Below are positions 42,013-50,843 of a DNA stretch of 64,000 nucleotides, one piece after another. Each line of letters starts with the position of its first letter. Within the stretch, counting starts at the first letter, position 1. The position numbers and the translations under genes were made by a program. This DNA is from JAHCHG01 sp965214585. GTDB taxonomy: Bacteria > Acidobacteriota > Blastocatellia > Pyrinomonadales > Pyrinomonadaceae. The stretch covers positions 1,364,001-1,428,000 of the forward strand of contig OZ243957.1 in the NCBI GenBank assembly GCA_965214585.1, read 5' to 3'. The notes below the pieces were generated by a model, which did not search any database, was not told the DNA's origin, and saw only the letters and a program-made list of their open reading frames with translations.

Positions 42013-42348
42013 TTAGATCGCAGCGTATTCGGTAAAAGGGCGCACATCCGCCGGATGAAAACCGAGAACAATATCTTTCTTAGGTATTCCGTTTTCTTCC
42101 AGATCGTGCGCGATGCCGTTTTCCGTTCCGTCTCGCTGAATCCAAATCTTTTCGTCAATAATTTCCAGATGCACCAAAACTCCGTGAACGCGGCGTATAT
42201 TGTCCCAGCCGACGGTCATCAGCAAATAACTATTCGTATTCGTATCAAAAATCGTCTTGCTCGCAATTTCGCCGTGCGAATAAGGAATTTTTGCATAATC
42301 CGTTAAAACTTTTTGGATAATCTGCCGGTATTTTTCTATTTTATCCAT
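42013..42348 (-). CDS. xisI: XisI-family protein
   Basis: 111 residues, full-length XisI. YRQIIQKVLTDYAKIPYSHG, then YLLMTVGWDNIRRVHGVLVH, DEKIWIQRDGTENGIAHDLE and HPADVRPFTEYA match the family throughout. XisI was named in Anabaena as a factor needed to excise the fdxN element. The start overlaps the end of xisH by 13 bases, as is common for this pair. It sits inside two direct repeats of the upstream regulator's 3' end. No recombinase is nearby. Confidence 0.93.
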   Translation of the reverse strand: MDKIEKYRQIIQKVLTDYAKIPYSHGEIASKTIFDTNTNSYLLMTVGWDNIRRVHGVLVHLEIIDEKIWIQRDGTENGIAHDLEENGIPKKDIVLGFHPADVRPFTEYAAI

Positions 42349-42752
42349 TTTACAATTACCTCTCTCTGCGCGTTGAAAACTATTATTTTAAGCCTTTCCG
42401 TATCAATTAAAAGTTCGCCGATTGGCTCTTCAAACAAATCAATAAAAACAACATCCCGAACTGCCAAAAACAGTTCTCTATCCGGTTCTATTTTTTCCAT
42501 CACGGAACGATAAATAACAAACTGCCCGACGGCATTTTTTAAATCTTCGATTTCCGACGCGCCGATGAAACTTTTAACTTCAACGGCTATTTTATATCCT
42601 TCTTTCTCTGCCGCCAACAATTTTTCCGCGCCCAAATCAACATAAAAATCCTTCGTGCCGTATTGCAGCCGCAAAGGATCGTCCGTAATTATCCAATCAT
42701 CTTTGTTCAGAGCATTTACAACTTGATCGTGATAAATATCTTTGGCAGGCAT
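42336..42752 (-). CDS. xisH: XisH-family protein (PD-(D/E)XK-like nuclease)
   Basis: 138 residues: MPAKDIYHDQVVNALNKDDW, then DFYVDLGAEKLLAAEKEGYK, continuing IAVEVKSFIG. D39 and E58-x-K60 form a PD-(D/E)XK-type site. FVIYRSVMEKIEPDRELFLA and YDLF-type blocks follow as in XisH. In cyanobacteria XisH works with XisI and the recombinase XisF to remove the fdxN element. The start is 3 bases after the regulator gene's stop, so it is read from the same transcript. Confidence 0.93.
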   Translation of the reverse strand: MPAKDIYHDQVVNALNKDDWIITDDPLRLQYGTKDFYVDLGAEKLLAAEKEGYKIAVEVKSFIGASEIEDLKNAVGQFVIYRSVMEKIEPDRELFLAVRDVVFIDLFEEPIGELLIDTERLKIIVFNAQREVIVKWIK

Positions 42753-42754
42753 AT

Positions 42755-42800
42755 TTTACGATTCTTCCTCTTCCGTTTCGTCCACATCGCGTTTGATGCC
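42755..42800 (-). repeat. Inner direct repeat: true 3' end of the NtrC-type gene
   Basis: Contains the stop codon and the last codons (GIKRDVDETEEEES) of the regulator gene. Paired with 41964-42009 it brackets 745 bases holding xisH and xisI and nothing else. This is the arrangement expected of attL and attR around an inserted cassette that rebuilds the gene end. Confidence 0.75.
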
Positions 42801-44105
42801 GAATTTTTCTAAGCGATACTGCAAAGTTCGGAAAGTTAAACCGAGAAGTTTCGCCGATTTCGTGATGTTGTTGTCGGTTCGTTCCATCGCCTGCGTTATC
42901 AAGCTTTTTTCAACGTCTTCAAAATTCACGCCTTCGGGCGGCAATTTGAAAAGTTCGTCCGCCGAAGCCGGTTTTGAACTTTGCGTCATTTCGGGCGGCA
43001 GATCGTCAACGGTTATTGTGTTGTTTTCGCATAATAAAATCGCGCGTTCTAATGCGGATTCGAGTTGGCGAACATTGCCCGGATAACTGTAATCTTCGAG
43101 CAGTTTTTTCGCCTCGCGCTCGATGGAAATTTCGCGTTTTGAATCGCGCGTGTGTTTTTTCAAGAAATATTCGATCAAAACCGGAATATCCGAACGGCGT
43201 TCACGAAGCGGAGGAATTTCCAAACTCAGAACATTCAGACGATAATATAAATCCTCGCGGAAACTGCCTTCCTCCGCCATCTTGAGCAAATCGCGGTTCG
43301 TCGCCGCAACAACGCGCACGTCGGTATTTATCTCTTTCGTGCCGCCAACGCGACGAATTTGTTTTTCCTGCAAAGCACGCAGAATTTTCGCTTGCAGAGA
43401 AATGTCCAATTCGCCGATCTCGTCTAAAAAAAGCGTTCCGCCGTCGGCGACTTCAAACAAACCTTTTTTCTCGCCAACCGCGCCGGTAAATGAGCCTTTT
43501 TCGTGTCCGAAAAGTTCCGATTCGAGCAGATTTTCGTTGATCGCCGCGCAGTTTACGGCTTGAAAAATCTCGTTCGAGCGCAGAGAATTTTTGTGAATCG
43601 CCCGCGCCATCAATTCTTTTCCCGTTCCGCTTTCGCCGCGAATCAAAACCGTCGCGTTCGATTTGGCGATTTTCAAGATCAGTTTTTTCACCTTGTCCAT
43701 TTCCGGCGACGCGCTGATTATTTCCAAATCCAAAGACGATAACTGCGTCAAAGCGCGTTCAATCGTTTCCAGAAGTTTTTCGCGGTGATATGGCTTTTGC
43801 AGATAATCAAACGCGCCCAAACGAAGCGCGTCAACCGCCGAATCAACTGTTCCGTGCGCCGTTAAAAGCAGAACGATTATTGATTTATCAAAATCGGTCA
43901 GCTGTTTTAACAAATCAAGCCCACTCATTCCGGTCATTTTCAGATCGGTCAAAACCAGATCGAAATGCCTGTCTTCGACAAACTTCATCGCCGCTTCGCC
44001 CGAACTCGCCGTCGTTACATTGTAACCTTCGTCGGACAAAATCATCTCCAAAATCTCGCGCTGAGATTTTTCGTCATCTACTACTAAAATTGATTTTCGT
44101 GCCAT
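42756..44105 (-). CDS. Sigma-54-dependent response regulator, NtrC type
   Basis: 449 residues. The receiver domain has the phospho-acceptor D54 in LVLTDLKMTG. The AAA+ domain has Walker A RGESGTGKELMARAI and a GSFTGA loop (serine in place of the usual alanine in GAFTGA) that touches sigma-54. The C-terminal Fis-type helix-turn-helix is NNITKSAKLLGLTFRTLQYR. It activates sigma-54 promoters when phosphorylated. The kinase gene lies 10 bases upstream; xisH follows 3 bases downstream. The target genes are unknown. Confidence 0.93.
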   Translation of the reverse strand: MARKSILVVDDEKSQREILEMILSDEGYNVTTASSGEAAMKFVEDRHFDLVLTDLKMTGMSGLDLLKQLTDFDKSIIVLLLTAHGTVDSAVDALRLGAFDYLQKPYHREKLLETIERALTQLSSLDLEIISASPEMDKVKKLILKIAKSNATVLIRGESGTGKELMARAIHKNSLRSNEIFQAVNCAAINENLLESELFGHEKGSFTGAVGEKKGLFEVADGGTLFLDEIGELDISLQAKILRALQEKQIRRVGGTKEINTDVRVVAATNRDLLKMAEEGSFREDLYYRLNVLSLEIPPLRERRSDIPVLIEYFLKKHTRDSKREISIEREAKKLLEDYSYPGNVRQLESALERAILLCENNTITVDDLPPEMTQSSKPASADELFKLPPEGVNFEDVEKSLITQAMERTDNNITKSAKLLGLTFRTLQYRLEKFGIKRDVDETEEEES

Positions 44106-44115
44106 ATTTATAAAA

Positions 44116-45621
44116 TTATTTCAAAATTTGTTCGTCAGATTTCGGCAATCTGATCGTAAATATCGTTCCTTCGTTTGTTTTAGATTCTACATCAATAAAC
44201 CCTCTGTGTTCATCAATTATTTTTTTGACAATCGCAAGTCCTAAACCCGTTCCCGTTTCTTTGGTCGAAAAATACGGTTCAAAAATCTTGTCCAGATTTT
44301 CCGCTTTGATTCCTTCGCCCGTATCTTTGACTTCGATTTTAACGTAATCGTCCGCGTTTGACACGATCACGTTTAAGTTTCCGCCCGTTTGCTCCATCGC
44401 TTGCGCGGCGTTGAGGAAAAGATTGTTGAAAACCGAGCGCAAAACTTCTTGGTCGCCGGAGATTTTTGAGATTTCATCGCGTTCGACGACGCTGATTTTT
44501 ATGTTTTGCTCGTCGGCTTGCGCTTCGACTAATCGGAGCGAATCGTCAATCACGTCGCGCACGTCAATCGGTTTCAAATCGAGTTTTGCAGGGCGCGAAT
44601 AACGCAGAAAGTCCGAGATTTGGCGGTTTATTCGTTCGACTTCGGTTTTTAGCTGCGCGGTCAGTTTTTCAAAATTTTCGTGCTTTTCTTCGTTTTCCGG
44701 CGCGAATTTGGCGCGGAGATGATCGAGCGTTAAGTTTATATAATTTAGAGGATTGCGGATTTCGTGCGCGATTGCCGAAGCGAGTCTGCCGACGACTGCC
44801 GATTTTTCGGCGTATTGCAGCTGCATTTCGAGTTCGCGCGTTTTGGCGAGTTCGGCGGTCATTAAGTTGAACTGCGAAGCGAGTTTGCCCATTTCGTCGG
44901 TTCGTTTTGCGTCTTCGAGGCGAAAACTCAGATCGCCTTCGGCAACTCTCTGCGCCGCTTTTGACAAATTTGAGATCGGGCGCGTAAAACGCCAGACGAG
45001 ATACGCGGTGATCGCCGTCGAGAAAAGCAGTATTAAAAGCGTGAAAATCAGCGGCTGCGCGGCTTTGGTAACGATTCCCTGTTTGTCGGTTTTTAAAATT
45101 ACCATTATGTAAAATGTTCCGTCGCTCGTTTCCAGCGGAACGGCGTGCGCTTCGCCGTCGGTTTTCTCGTTCGGCTTTGCCTTTGCATTCGGAAAATACT
45201 TCAAATCTTCGCCCAAACGCTCGCCATTCATTAAAGGCGGCAAATCTTTTATGGTGCTTAACTTTTTGTAAACATTATATCCTTCCGCATCTTTTGAAGG
45301 CTGATATTTTTCATCTAAACTGTCCCGAATTTCCCAATCGGGATCAATTACGATAATGCTTTTTATTCTCTGCGTGGTTTTCTCGTCAAAAAACGACTGC
45401 CCTTCGCGTTTGACGTAATCGGTTAAAAATTCTCCCGAAGTCAGACTGTTTGCGCCAAGCGTGATTCCGGCGACGAGAGCCTGCGCCTGCGCTTCGCGTA
45501 AATTGTTATTGTCCTTTTGCATACGCAAATTCAGATAATACTGAACGCTGAGAGTTGCGATTAACAAAAACGCCAGAATCAAGAGAAGTCTGCCGCGAAA
45601 TGTGTTGAAAAATTTGAACAT
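44116..45621 (-). CDS. Membrane sensor histidine kinase
   Basis: 501 residues. Two membrane segments (LLLILAFLLIATLSVQYYL and LIFTLLILLFSTAITAYLVW) enclose a periplasmic sensor of about 150 residues. A HAMP domain (RFTRPISNLSKAAQRVAEGD) follows. H286 in SAIAHEIRNPLNYI is the phospho-site, with N-box NLFLNAAQAMEQ, VKDTGEGI and GTGLGLAIVKKI completing the kinase. It is partner of the NtrC-type regulator. The sensed signal is not evident. Confidence 0.93.
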   Translation of the reverse strand: MFKFFNTFRGRLLLILAFLLIATLSVQYYLNLRMQKDNNNLREAQAQALVAGITLGANSLTSGEFLTDYVKREGQSFFDEKTTQRIKSIIVIDPDWEIRDSLDEKYQPSKDAEGYNVYKKLSTIKDLPPLMNGERLGEDLKYFPNAKAKPNEKTDGEAHAVPLETSDGTFYIMVILKTDKQGIVTKAAQPLIFTLLILLFSTAITAYLVWRFTRPISNLSKAAQRVAEGDLSFRLEDAKRTDEMGKLASQFNLMTAELAKTRELEMQLQYAEKSAVVGRLASAIAHEIRNPLNYINLTLDHLRAKFAPENEEKHENFEKLTAQLKTEVERINRQISDFLRYSRPAKLDLKPIDVRDVIDDSLRLVEAQADEQNIKISVVERDEISKISGDQEVLRSVFNNLFLNAAQAMEQTGGNLNVIVSNADDYVKIEVKDTGEGIKAENLDKIFEPYFSTKETGTGLGLAIVKKIIDEHRGFIDVESKTNEGTIFTIRLPKSDEQILK

Positions 45622-45808
45622 AATCGGTTGATTTTTTTACCTCTGAAAATTTTTTCTTGCCGTTCGCCCTGTATCAATGTTATATTCTTTATCAGCTAAG
45701 AAGTAAATTTCTTTTCTTTAAAATCTGAAAATCCTTTGGATTCAACGAAATATCAAATCCTTTTAGCCGAACTCTCCGAAAACTTTAAATCCGAAAGAGG
45801 TAAAATCA

Positions 45809-47200
45809 ATGCTGTTTTGTTCTGAAAAACTGCCTTTCAAATTGCTGTCCGTGTTTTTATTCGCCGGAATGTTTCTTGCCGGAAATGTGCAGGCGCGTTT
45901 TGCTTCGGCAGATTCTCATTTCGCGCAAGCCGACCAAACCGAAAAATTTAACGAACTCGAAGAGCAGAATCTTTTCGGTCAGACGCTTTCCGAAAATGAA
46001 ACGTCGTCCGGGAAAACTTACCGCCGACAGACGATTGACAACATCTCTCTCGATAACGTCGAAGGCGAAGATTTGGCAGTTCGCCGCCAAGCAGTCAACG
46101 CGTTGGGAAATTACGCCGGAACGATTGTCGTAATGGAAGCGCAGACGGGAAAAATTCTCACAATCGTTAATCAGCAATGGGCGATCAGAGAAAGTTTCAA
46201 GCCGTGTTCGACCATTAAACTCGTGACCGGAATCGCCGGCTTAAATGAAAATCTGATCAACGAAAACGGCGACGTTCGCGCCAAAAAACACCGGCTCGAT
46301 TTGAGCGACGCGCTCGCCTTTTCAGACAATCAGTATTTTCAATGGGTGGGAGAAAGTTTGGGTTCGGGCAAGCTGATTTACTACGCGAAAATGTTCGGAC
46401 TCGGTTTGCCGACGGGAATTAACGCGCCGGGCGAAACTGCCGGACAGCTTCCATACGGCAACGAAAATCCGCGCATTTATTCGCACGCCGACGATTTTAC
46501 GGTTACGCCTCTGCAATTAGCCGTGATGGTTTCGGCAATCTCGAACGGCGGAAAATTGGTTGTTCCGCAAATTCCGCGCGAAAGTTTCGAGCGAGCGAAT
46601 TTTCAAGGCTATATGCGCCGCAAAATTAATCTTCCGAAAAAAAATCTGACGGGCGTTGCGCCGGGAATGAAAGGCGCGGCAAAATACGGCACGGCGCGAA
46701 GCGGAGTTGATTATTCGCTCGGAATCGCCGGAAAAACGGGTTCGTGCATCGAAAACGGAAGCTGGGTCGGACTTTTCGCTTCGGTTGCGCCGATTGAAAA
46801 CCCGAAATATGCAGTCGCCGTAATTATGCGCGGACAAAACGCCCGCGGAAAATATGCGGCGGCGGTTTCGGGAAAAATCTACGAATTTCTGGCAAACCGT
46901 ATGAAACAGAATGAAAGCAAAAATCTCGCCGCTTTGCCGCTTAAAATGATGACTTCGCCGGATTTGAATCAGATGTTTGCCAAGCAAAAAACGGATTTCG
47001 GCGAAAACGATATAATGAGCATTACGGACGCGGCTGAAATGAAAACGCTCAATTCTCCGCGAAGCGTCGAGAGAGAAACTTTGCAAAACGAGAAGTCGTT
47101 TGACCGGGAAAAAACCGTAGAAGAATTATTTCCGCCGGTTATTATTACGAAAAATAATTCCAACGGAATGACGCGCCCGCGTGTCGTTTCAAATCAGTAA
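45809..47200 (+). CDS. Penicillin-binding transpeptidase
   Basis: 463 residues with a signal peptide (LLSVFLFAGMFLAGNVQA). The three active-site motifs are S134-T-I-K137, S172-D-N174 and K309-T-G-S312. There is only the transpeptidase domain, with a short N-terminal lead (no dimerisation domain) and a C-terminal tail of about 120 residues, much of it low-complexity. It cross-links peptidoglycan. AGAGG lies before the ATG. It is divergent from the histidine kinase gene, 187 bases away. The form is shorter than typical PBP2 or PBP3. Confidence 0.85.
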   Translation: MLFCSEKLPFKLLSVFLFAGMFLAGNVQARFASADSHFAQADQTEKFNELEEQNLFGQTLSENETSSGKTYRRQTIDNISLDNVEGEDLAVRRQAVNALGNYAGTIVVMEAQTGKILTIVNQQWAIRESFKPCSTIKLVTGIAGLNENLINENGDVRAKKHRLDLSDALAFSDNQYFQWVGESLGSGKLIYYAKMFGLGLPTGINAPGETAGQLPYGNENPRIYSHADDFTVTPLQLAVMVSAISNGGKLVVPQIPRESFERANFQGYMRRKINLPKKNLTGVAPGMKGAAKYGTARSGVDYSLGIAGKTGSCIENGSWVGLFASVAPIENPKYAVAVIMRGQNARGKYAAAVSGKIYEFLANRMKQNESKNLAALPLKMMTSPDLNQMFAKQKTDFGENDIMSITDAAEMKTLNSPRSVERETLQNEKSFDREKTVEELFPPVIITKNNSNGMTRPRVVSNQ

Positions 47201-47233
47201 ACGAAAAGATCGGCAACTAATGTTGAAAAAAAT

Positions 47234-47366
47234 GTATCGCCGGCATCTTGCCGGCTGTTACGTTGGCATCTTGCCAACGCTCTTGATAAAACAGCGCAAA
47301 GTTGCGCTGTTTTATCAGAGTGGCGGCTGGAAGCCACCAAGACTGCCGGCAAGATGCCGGCGATAC
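47234..47366. repeat. MITE-related palindrome (GCCGGCATCTTGCCGG type), copy E
   Basis: GTATCGCCGGCATCTTGCCG is answered by CGGCAAGATGCCGGCGATAC. The GGCGGCTGGAAGCCACCAAG core matches copies A-D, but the GAAGCTGTTTGG ends are missing. An inner hairpin GATAAAACAGCGC / GCGCTGTTTTATC is unique to it. It is best seen as a diverged or rearranged relative. Confidence 0.7.
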
Positions 47367-47391
47367 GCTTTTAAAACAGCGGCTTAAAATT

Positions 47392-47452
47392 AACGGCTTA
47401 AAGTGAGAAATTTTTAGAAATTTCAAAAAACACTTTGAGCCGTTGGTTTTTT
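47392..47452 (+). terminator. Terminator downstream of the transpeptidase gene
   Basis: AACGGCTTAAAGTG (47392-47405) pairs with CACTTTGAGCCGTT (47431-47444), one wobble, then GGTTTTTTCG. The remaining stretch to 47708 is AT-rich and shows nothing more. Confidence 0.65.
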
Positions 47453-47708
47453 CGTTTATACTGTTTTTTGCCAAAGAATTTTTTTTGCTTTATGACAAAA
47501 AACGGGAAAAGATCGAGCGTTCGGTTTTTCCTGCTGATGTGAATTGATATTTATTCCGTTAAAATAAAAGAGGTTTACCGAATCGGAAAATCGTGCAACT
47601 TTTTTTTTTACGTTCACATCAGAACTTTGCACACGAACAGAACAACCGTAAAATGCGGATGTTCAAAGAAAAACAAAGATTTTTTAGATGCCTGGAGGAT
47701 TAAATTTA

Positions 47709-48998
47709 ATGAAAAACTTATTCAGAGGTTTAGTGTTCGGTTCGGTTTTAGCGGGTTTGACCGTTGTTTCCGCCGTTCCTGCTCTTGCCCAACAAAGCTG
47801 CGATGACAATGCAGATACAAAAGCTGCTGTTTACGCCAAATTTACGGAAAATTACAAAAGCGAAGAAATCGCTAAAATTCAAACCGCTATCGCGGGCGCA
47901 AAGGAATACATCCAGAAATACGCCAGCTGCGAAGGCGAAGATCAGACGATTCCCAATTACTTGAAAAAGGCTTACCCGAAACTTGAAGAAAAGGTTGCCG
48001 TAATCAAAAAAACCAATGAGGATAAGGCTGTTTACGGACGCTTTAACAAAGCGGTTGATGCCGATACGATCAATGCGGGCGAAGTCTTTTCCGCCGGAAA
48101 AGATATTTTGGCGAAAACGCCCGATTCGCTCGATCTGAAATTGGTTCTCGCGTCAGTCGGTTTTGACGAAGCCGCCAAAGAAACGCCGAACAACACTTAT
48201 AACAATCAAACGATTGATTACGCCGAAGATGCGATCAAAATGCTCAAATCCGGCGGAAAATCCGTTACCGGCGATTACGGCGCATATAAATGGATTTATA
48301 AAAATAACGATTACGCCGACGGCAAAAGCAACGCGCTCGGCTGGATGAATTACACAATCGGCTACATCAAGTTTTTCCGCCAAGGCAAGAAAGAAGAAGC
48401 ACTTCCTTATCTTTACGAAGCGACGAAATATAATTCGGGAACGAAAAAAGACCCGTTCATATATCAAACGCTCGGTAAACACTACTTGGATAAAACCAAA
48501 GAACTTGCCGGTCAGTATGAGGAAATCGTTAAAAATAACAATAATGAGGAAACCGACGAAGCGAAAAGATTATTCGGTCTTCAGAAGGCTTATGCTGATC
48601 GCGCCGTTGACGCGTATGCCAGAGCATATAATTACGCGAAAACGGGATCGGATAAAACTTATGCCGACGGACTTTATAAAACGCTCGAAGGACTCTACAC
48701 TTTCCGCAACGACGGTAAAGCGGACGGTTTGGAAGGCTATGTTGCCGGAATCAACAATCGCACGATGCCCGATCCGGCAAGCGAAGTCGAGCCGATTATG
48801 CCTGCCAATGAAGAAGAAGATTCGGACAAATCCGATACGGATATGAAAAAGCCCGATTCCAATATGAAAAAATCAGGTTCGATGGATGCGAAAGACAAAA
48901 CGGAAACGCCGACGGGCAAAACCGATTCGACAACCGTTACGGTCAAGAAAACGGAAACGACTCCGAAAAACGGTGCGTCGAAACCGACAAAACCGTAA
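47709..48998 (+). CDS. Secreted TPR-like protein with low-complexity tail
   Basis: 429 residues. The ATG at 47709 is chosen: GGAGG at 47694-47698 serves it, and the signal peptide (LFRGLVFGSVLAGLTVVSAV, cleavage near ALAQ) starts there. The mature part is helical with TPR-like pairs (EALPYLYEATKYNSGTKKDP, AVDAYARAYNYAKTGSDKTY). From about residue 360 the tail is acidic, K- and T-rich (DMKKPDSNMKKSGSMDAKDK), probably disordered. Role unknown; a scaffold or surface binder is plausible. Confidence 0.75.
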   Translation: MKNLFRGLVFGSVLAGLTVVSAVPALAQQSCDDNADTKAAVYAKFTENYKSEEIAKIQTAIAGAKEYIQKYASCEGEDQTIPNYLKKAYPKLEEKVAVIKKTNEDKAVYGRFNKAVDADTINAGEVFSAGKDILAKTPDSLDLKLVLASVGFDEAAKETPNNTYNNQTIDYAEDAIKMLKSGGKSVTGDYGAYKWIYKNNDYADGKSNALGWMNYTIGYIKFFRQGKKEEALPYLYEATKYNSGTKKDPFIYQTLGKHYLDKTKELAGQYEEIVKNNNNEETDEAKRLFGLQKAYADRAVDAYARAYNYAKTGSDKTYADGLYKTLEGLYTFRNDGKADGLEGYVAGINNRTMPDPASEVEPIMPANEEEDSDKSDTDMKKPDSNMKKSGSMDAKDKTETPTGKTDSTTVTVKKTETTPKNGASKPTKP

Positions 48999-49072
48999 AC
49001 CTGAAATTGGAAAAGCCTGTTAAAGAGAAAAGGGGACACCGATTTTTCCGAAAGGCTCTCGAATAAAATCTA

Positions 49073-49112
49073 AAAGCCGGATGCAAAATAACTCGCGTCC
49101 GGCTTTCTTTTT
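49073..49112 (+). terminator. Rho-independent terminator
   Basis: AAAGCCGGA (49073-49081) pairs perfectly with TCCGGCTTT (49098-49106), followed by CTTTTTT. It ends the TPR-like gene. Confidence 0.8.
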
Positions 49113-49141
49113 TGCCTTTTTACGCATAAAATTAGCTTTTT

Positions 49142-49882
49142 ATGGCAGATAAACTCGGAAAACTCGAACAGATTATCGGCTATCAATTTCAAGACCCGAT
49201 GTTGCTTGAACGCGCCGTTACGCATCGCTCGTGGGCGTATGAAAAAATCCCTTTCGGCGACGAAGGGGAAATTCGCCAACTGCAAAATGAATCGCTCGAA
49301 TTTATCGGCGATTCGGTTTTGGGTCTGATCGTTGCCGAGCATTTGTATCTGCGCCACCCGGACGCGAGCGAGGGCGATCTGACCTTGATGAAACATCATC
49401 TGGTCAGCACGGAAACTTTGGCAAACGCGGCGCAAAAGCTGGACATCGGCAAGTTTTTGCGCGTCGGGCGCGGCGAGGAAAAAACGGGCGGACGCAGAAA
49501 ACAGGCACTTCTTGCAGACACTCTGGAAGCGATTATCGCGGCGATTTTTTTTGATACGGGTTATATTCCGGCGCGTGCTTTTATCAATCGAATCTTCGCC
49601 GAAGAATTTCGCACGGCAACGCCGAAAAGTTCGCTCGATTATAAAACTCTTTTGCAGGAAACCTTGCAGGCGCGAAAACTTCCCGTTCCGAGTTATAAAG
49701 TAGTAAAAGAAGTAGGTCCGTCGCACAACCGGACATTTCACGTTGAAGCGATCTGGTCGGGCGGCAAAGTCGAAAGCAAGGGAAATTCGATAAAATCCGC
49801 CGAAATGAACGCGGCGAATTTAGTTTTGCAAAAACTGGAAAAAGAAAAGAAGGTAAAGGATAAAAGGTCAAAGGTAAAATGA
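49142..49882 (+). CDS. rnc: Ribonuclease III
   Basis: 246 residues. The catalytic signature NESLEFIGDSVLGLIVAEHL, then LLADTLEAIIAAIFFDTGY, then a double-stranded RNA-binding domain (PKSSLDYKTLLQETLQARKL and SAEMNAANLVLQKLEKE). It cleaves double-stranded RNA in rRNA and mRNA processing. lepB follows 77 bases downstream. Confidence 0.95.
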   Translation: MADKLGKLEQIIGYQFQDPMLLERAVTHRSWAYEKIPFGDEGEIRQLQNESLEFIGDSVLGLIVAEHLYLRHPDASEGDLTLMKHHLVSTETLANAAQKLDIGKFLRVGRGEEKTGGRRKQALLADTLEAIIAAIFFDTGYIPARAFINRIFAEEFRTATPKSSLDYKTLLQETLQARKLPVPSYKVVKEVGPSHNRTFHVEAIWSGGKVESKGNSIKSAEMNAANLVLQKLEKEKKVKDKRSKVK

Positions 49883-49959
49883 AAACTTTCGGTTGTATCG
49901 AAGCGGATGCCGATAAAAAAACAAAAATTCAAATTTGTGCGTAGTAATATGTAAGTTTT

Positions 49960-50787
49960 ATGAGCGAAACGAAAGAAACAAAAAAAACAGATGAAAACAG
50001 AGAGCCGAAAGGTCCGCCGAAAAATATTTTTCGGGAATATTTTGAATCACTCGTCGTAACTCTGATAATGGCGATTTTCGGAATGACGTTTATTTTGCAA
50101 GCTGTTACAGTTCCGACGGGTTCGATGCAGAATACGATTCTGATCGGCGATTATCTGCTGGTCAATAAATTTATTTTTGCGCCAAGCGGAAATCCGATTC
50201 CTCTCCTGCCGCAGAGAAAAATCCGGCGCGGCGACATTATCGTTTTTAAGTTTCCCGGTTATCCGCCCGAACTTCGCAAATCGGAATTTGAAAAACAGCA
50301 AGCCGGACCTGCTTACCAAGTAAATTTCGTCAAGCGGGTTGTCGGTTTGCCCGGCGATAAGGTCGAAGTTCGCAACAGCCGGGTTTATATCAATGACGAA
50401 CTTCTGCCCGAACACAGAATTATCGGCGATGCCGAACCGGGAAGCGACGCGGCACTTACGGCTAAAGAGTTTGAACCGCGACAGGCGAACGAATTTTACG
50501 ACGTTTATTACAGCGAAGATTCGGTTGGAGAAACGAGCAGCCGGCGCGATTACACATACGCGGGCGAAGGCAATCCGCTGACCATTCCCGAAGACGGTTA
50601 TTTTGTAATGGGCGACAGCCGCGATCAGAGTCTGGACAGCCGCTATTGGGGAATTGTCAGACGCGATCTGATCGTCGGGCAGGCAATGTTCGTTTACTGG
50701 TCTTGTGACCGCGCCGCATCCGGCGGAAATATGTTCGGCTGTCTGACAAATCCGCGTCTTGACCGCATCGGGAAAATGGTCAAGTAA
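49960..50787 (+). CDS. lepB: Signal peptidase I
   Basis: 275 residues. One membrane anchor (SLVVTLIMAIFGMTFILQAV), the nucleophile S55 in TVPTGSMQNT, the general base K125 in FVKRVVGLPGDKV and the closing GDSRDQSLDSRYWG are all present. It removes signal peptides at the outer face of the membrane, and this window encodes many exported proteins. Confidence 0.95.
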   Translation: MSETKETKKTDENREPKGPPKNIFREYFESLVVTLIMAIFGMTFILQAVTVPTGSMQNTILIGDYLLVNKFIFAPSGNPIPLLPQRKIRRGDIIVFKFPGYPPELRKSEFEKQQAGPAYQVNFVKRVVGLPGDKVEVRNSRVYINDELLPEHRIIGDAEPGSDAALTAKEFEPRQANEFYDVYYSEDSVGETSSRRDYTYAGEGNPLTIPEDGYFVMGDSRDQSLDSRYWGIVRRDLIVGQAMFVYWSCDRAASGGNMFGCLTNPRLDRIGKMVK

Positions 50788-50843
50788 TTTGCGGTTTGCG
50801 ATTATTTTCCGTCTTTACAAATTTTGTAGAAAAATCGTAAATA

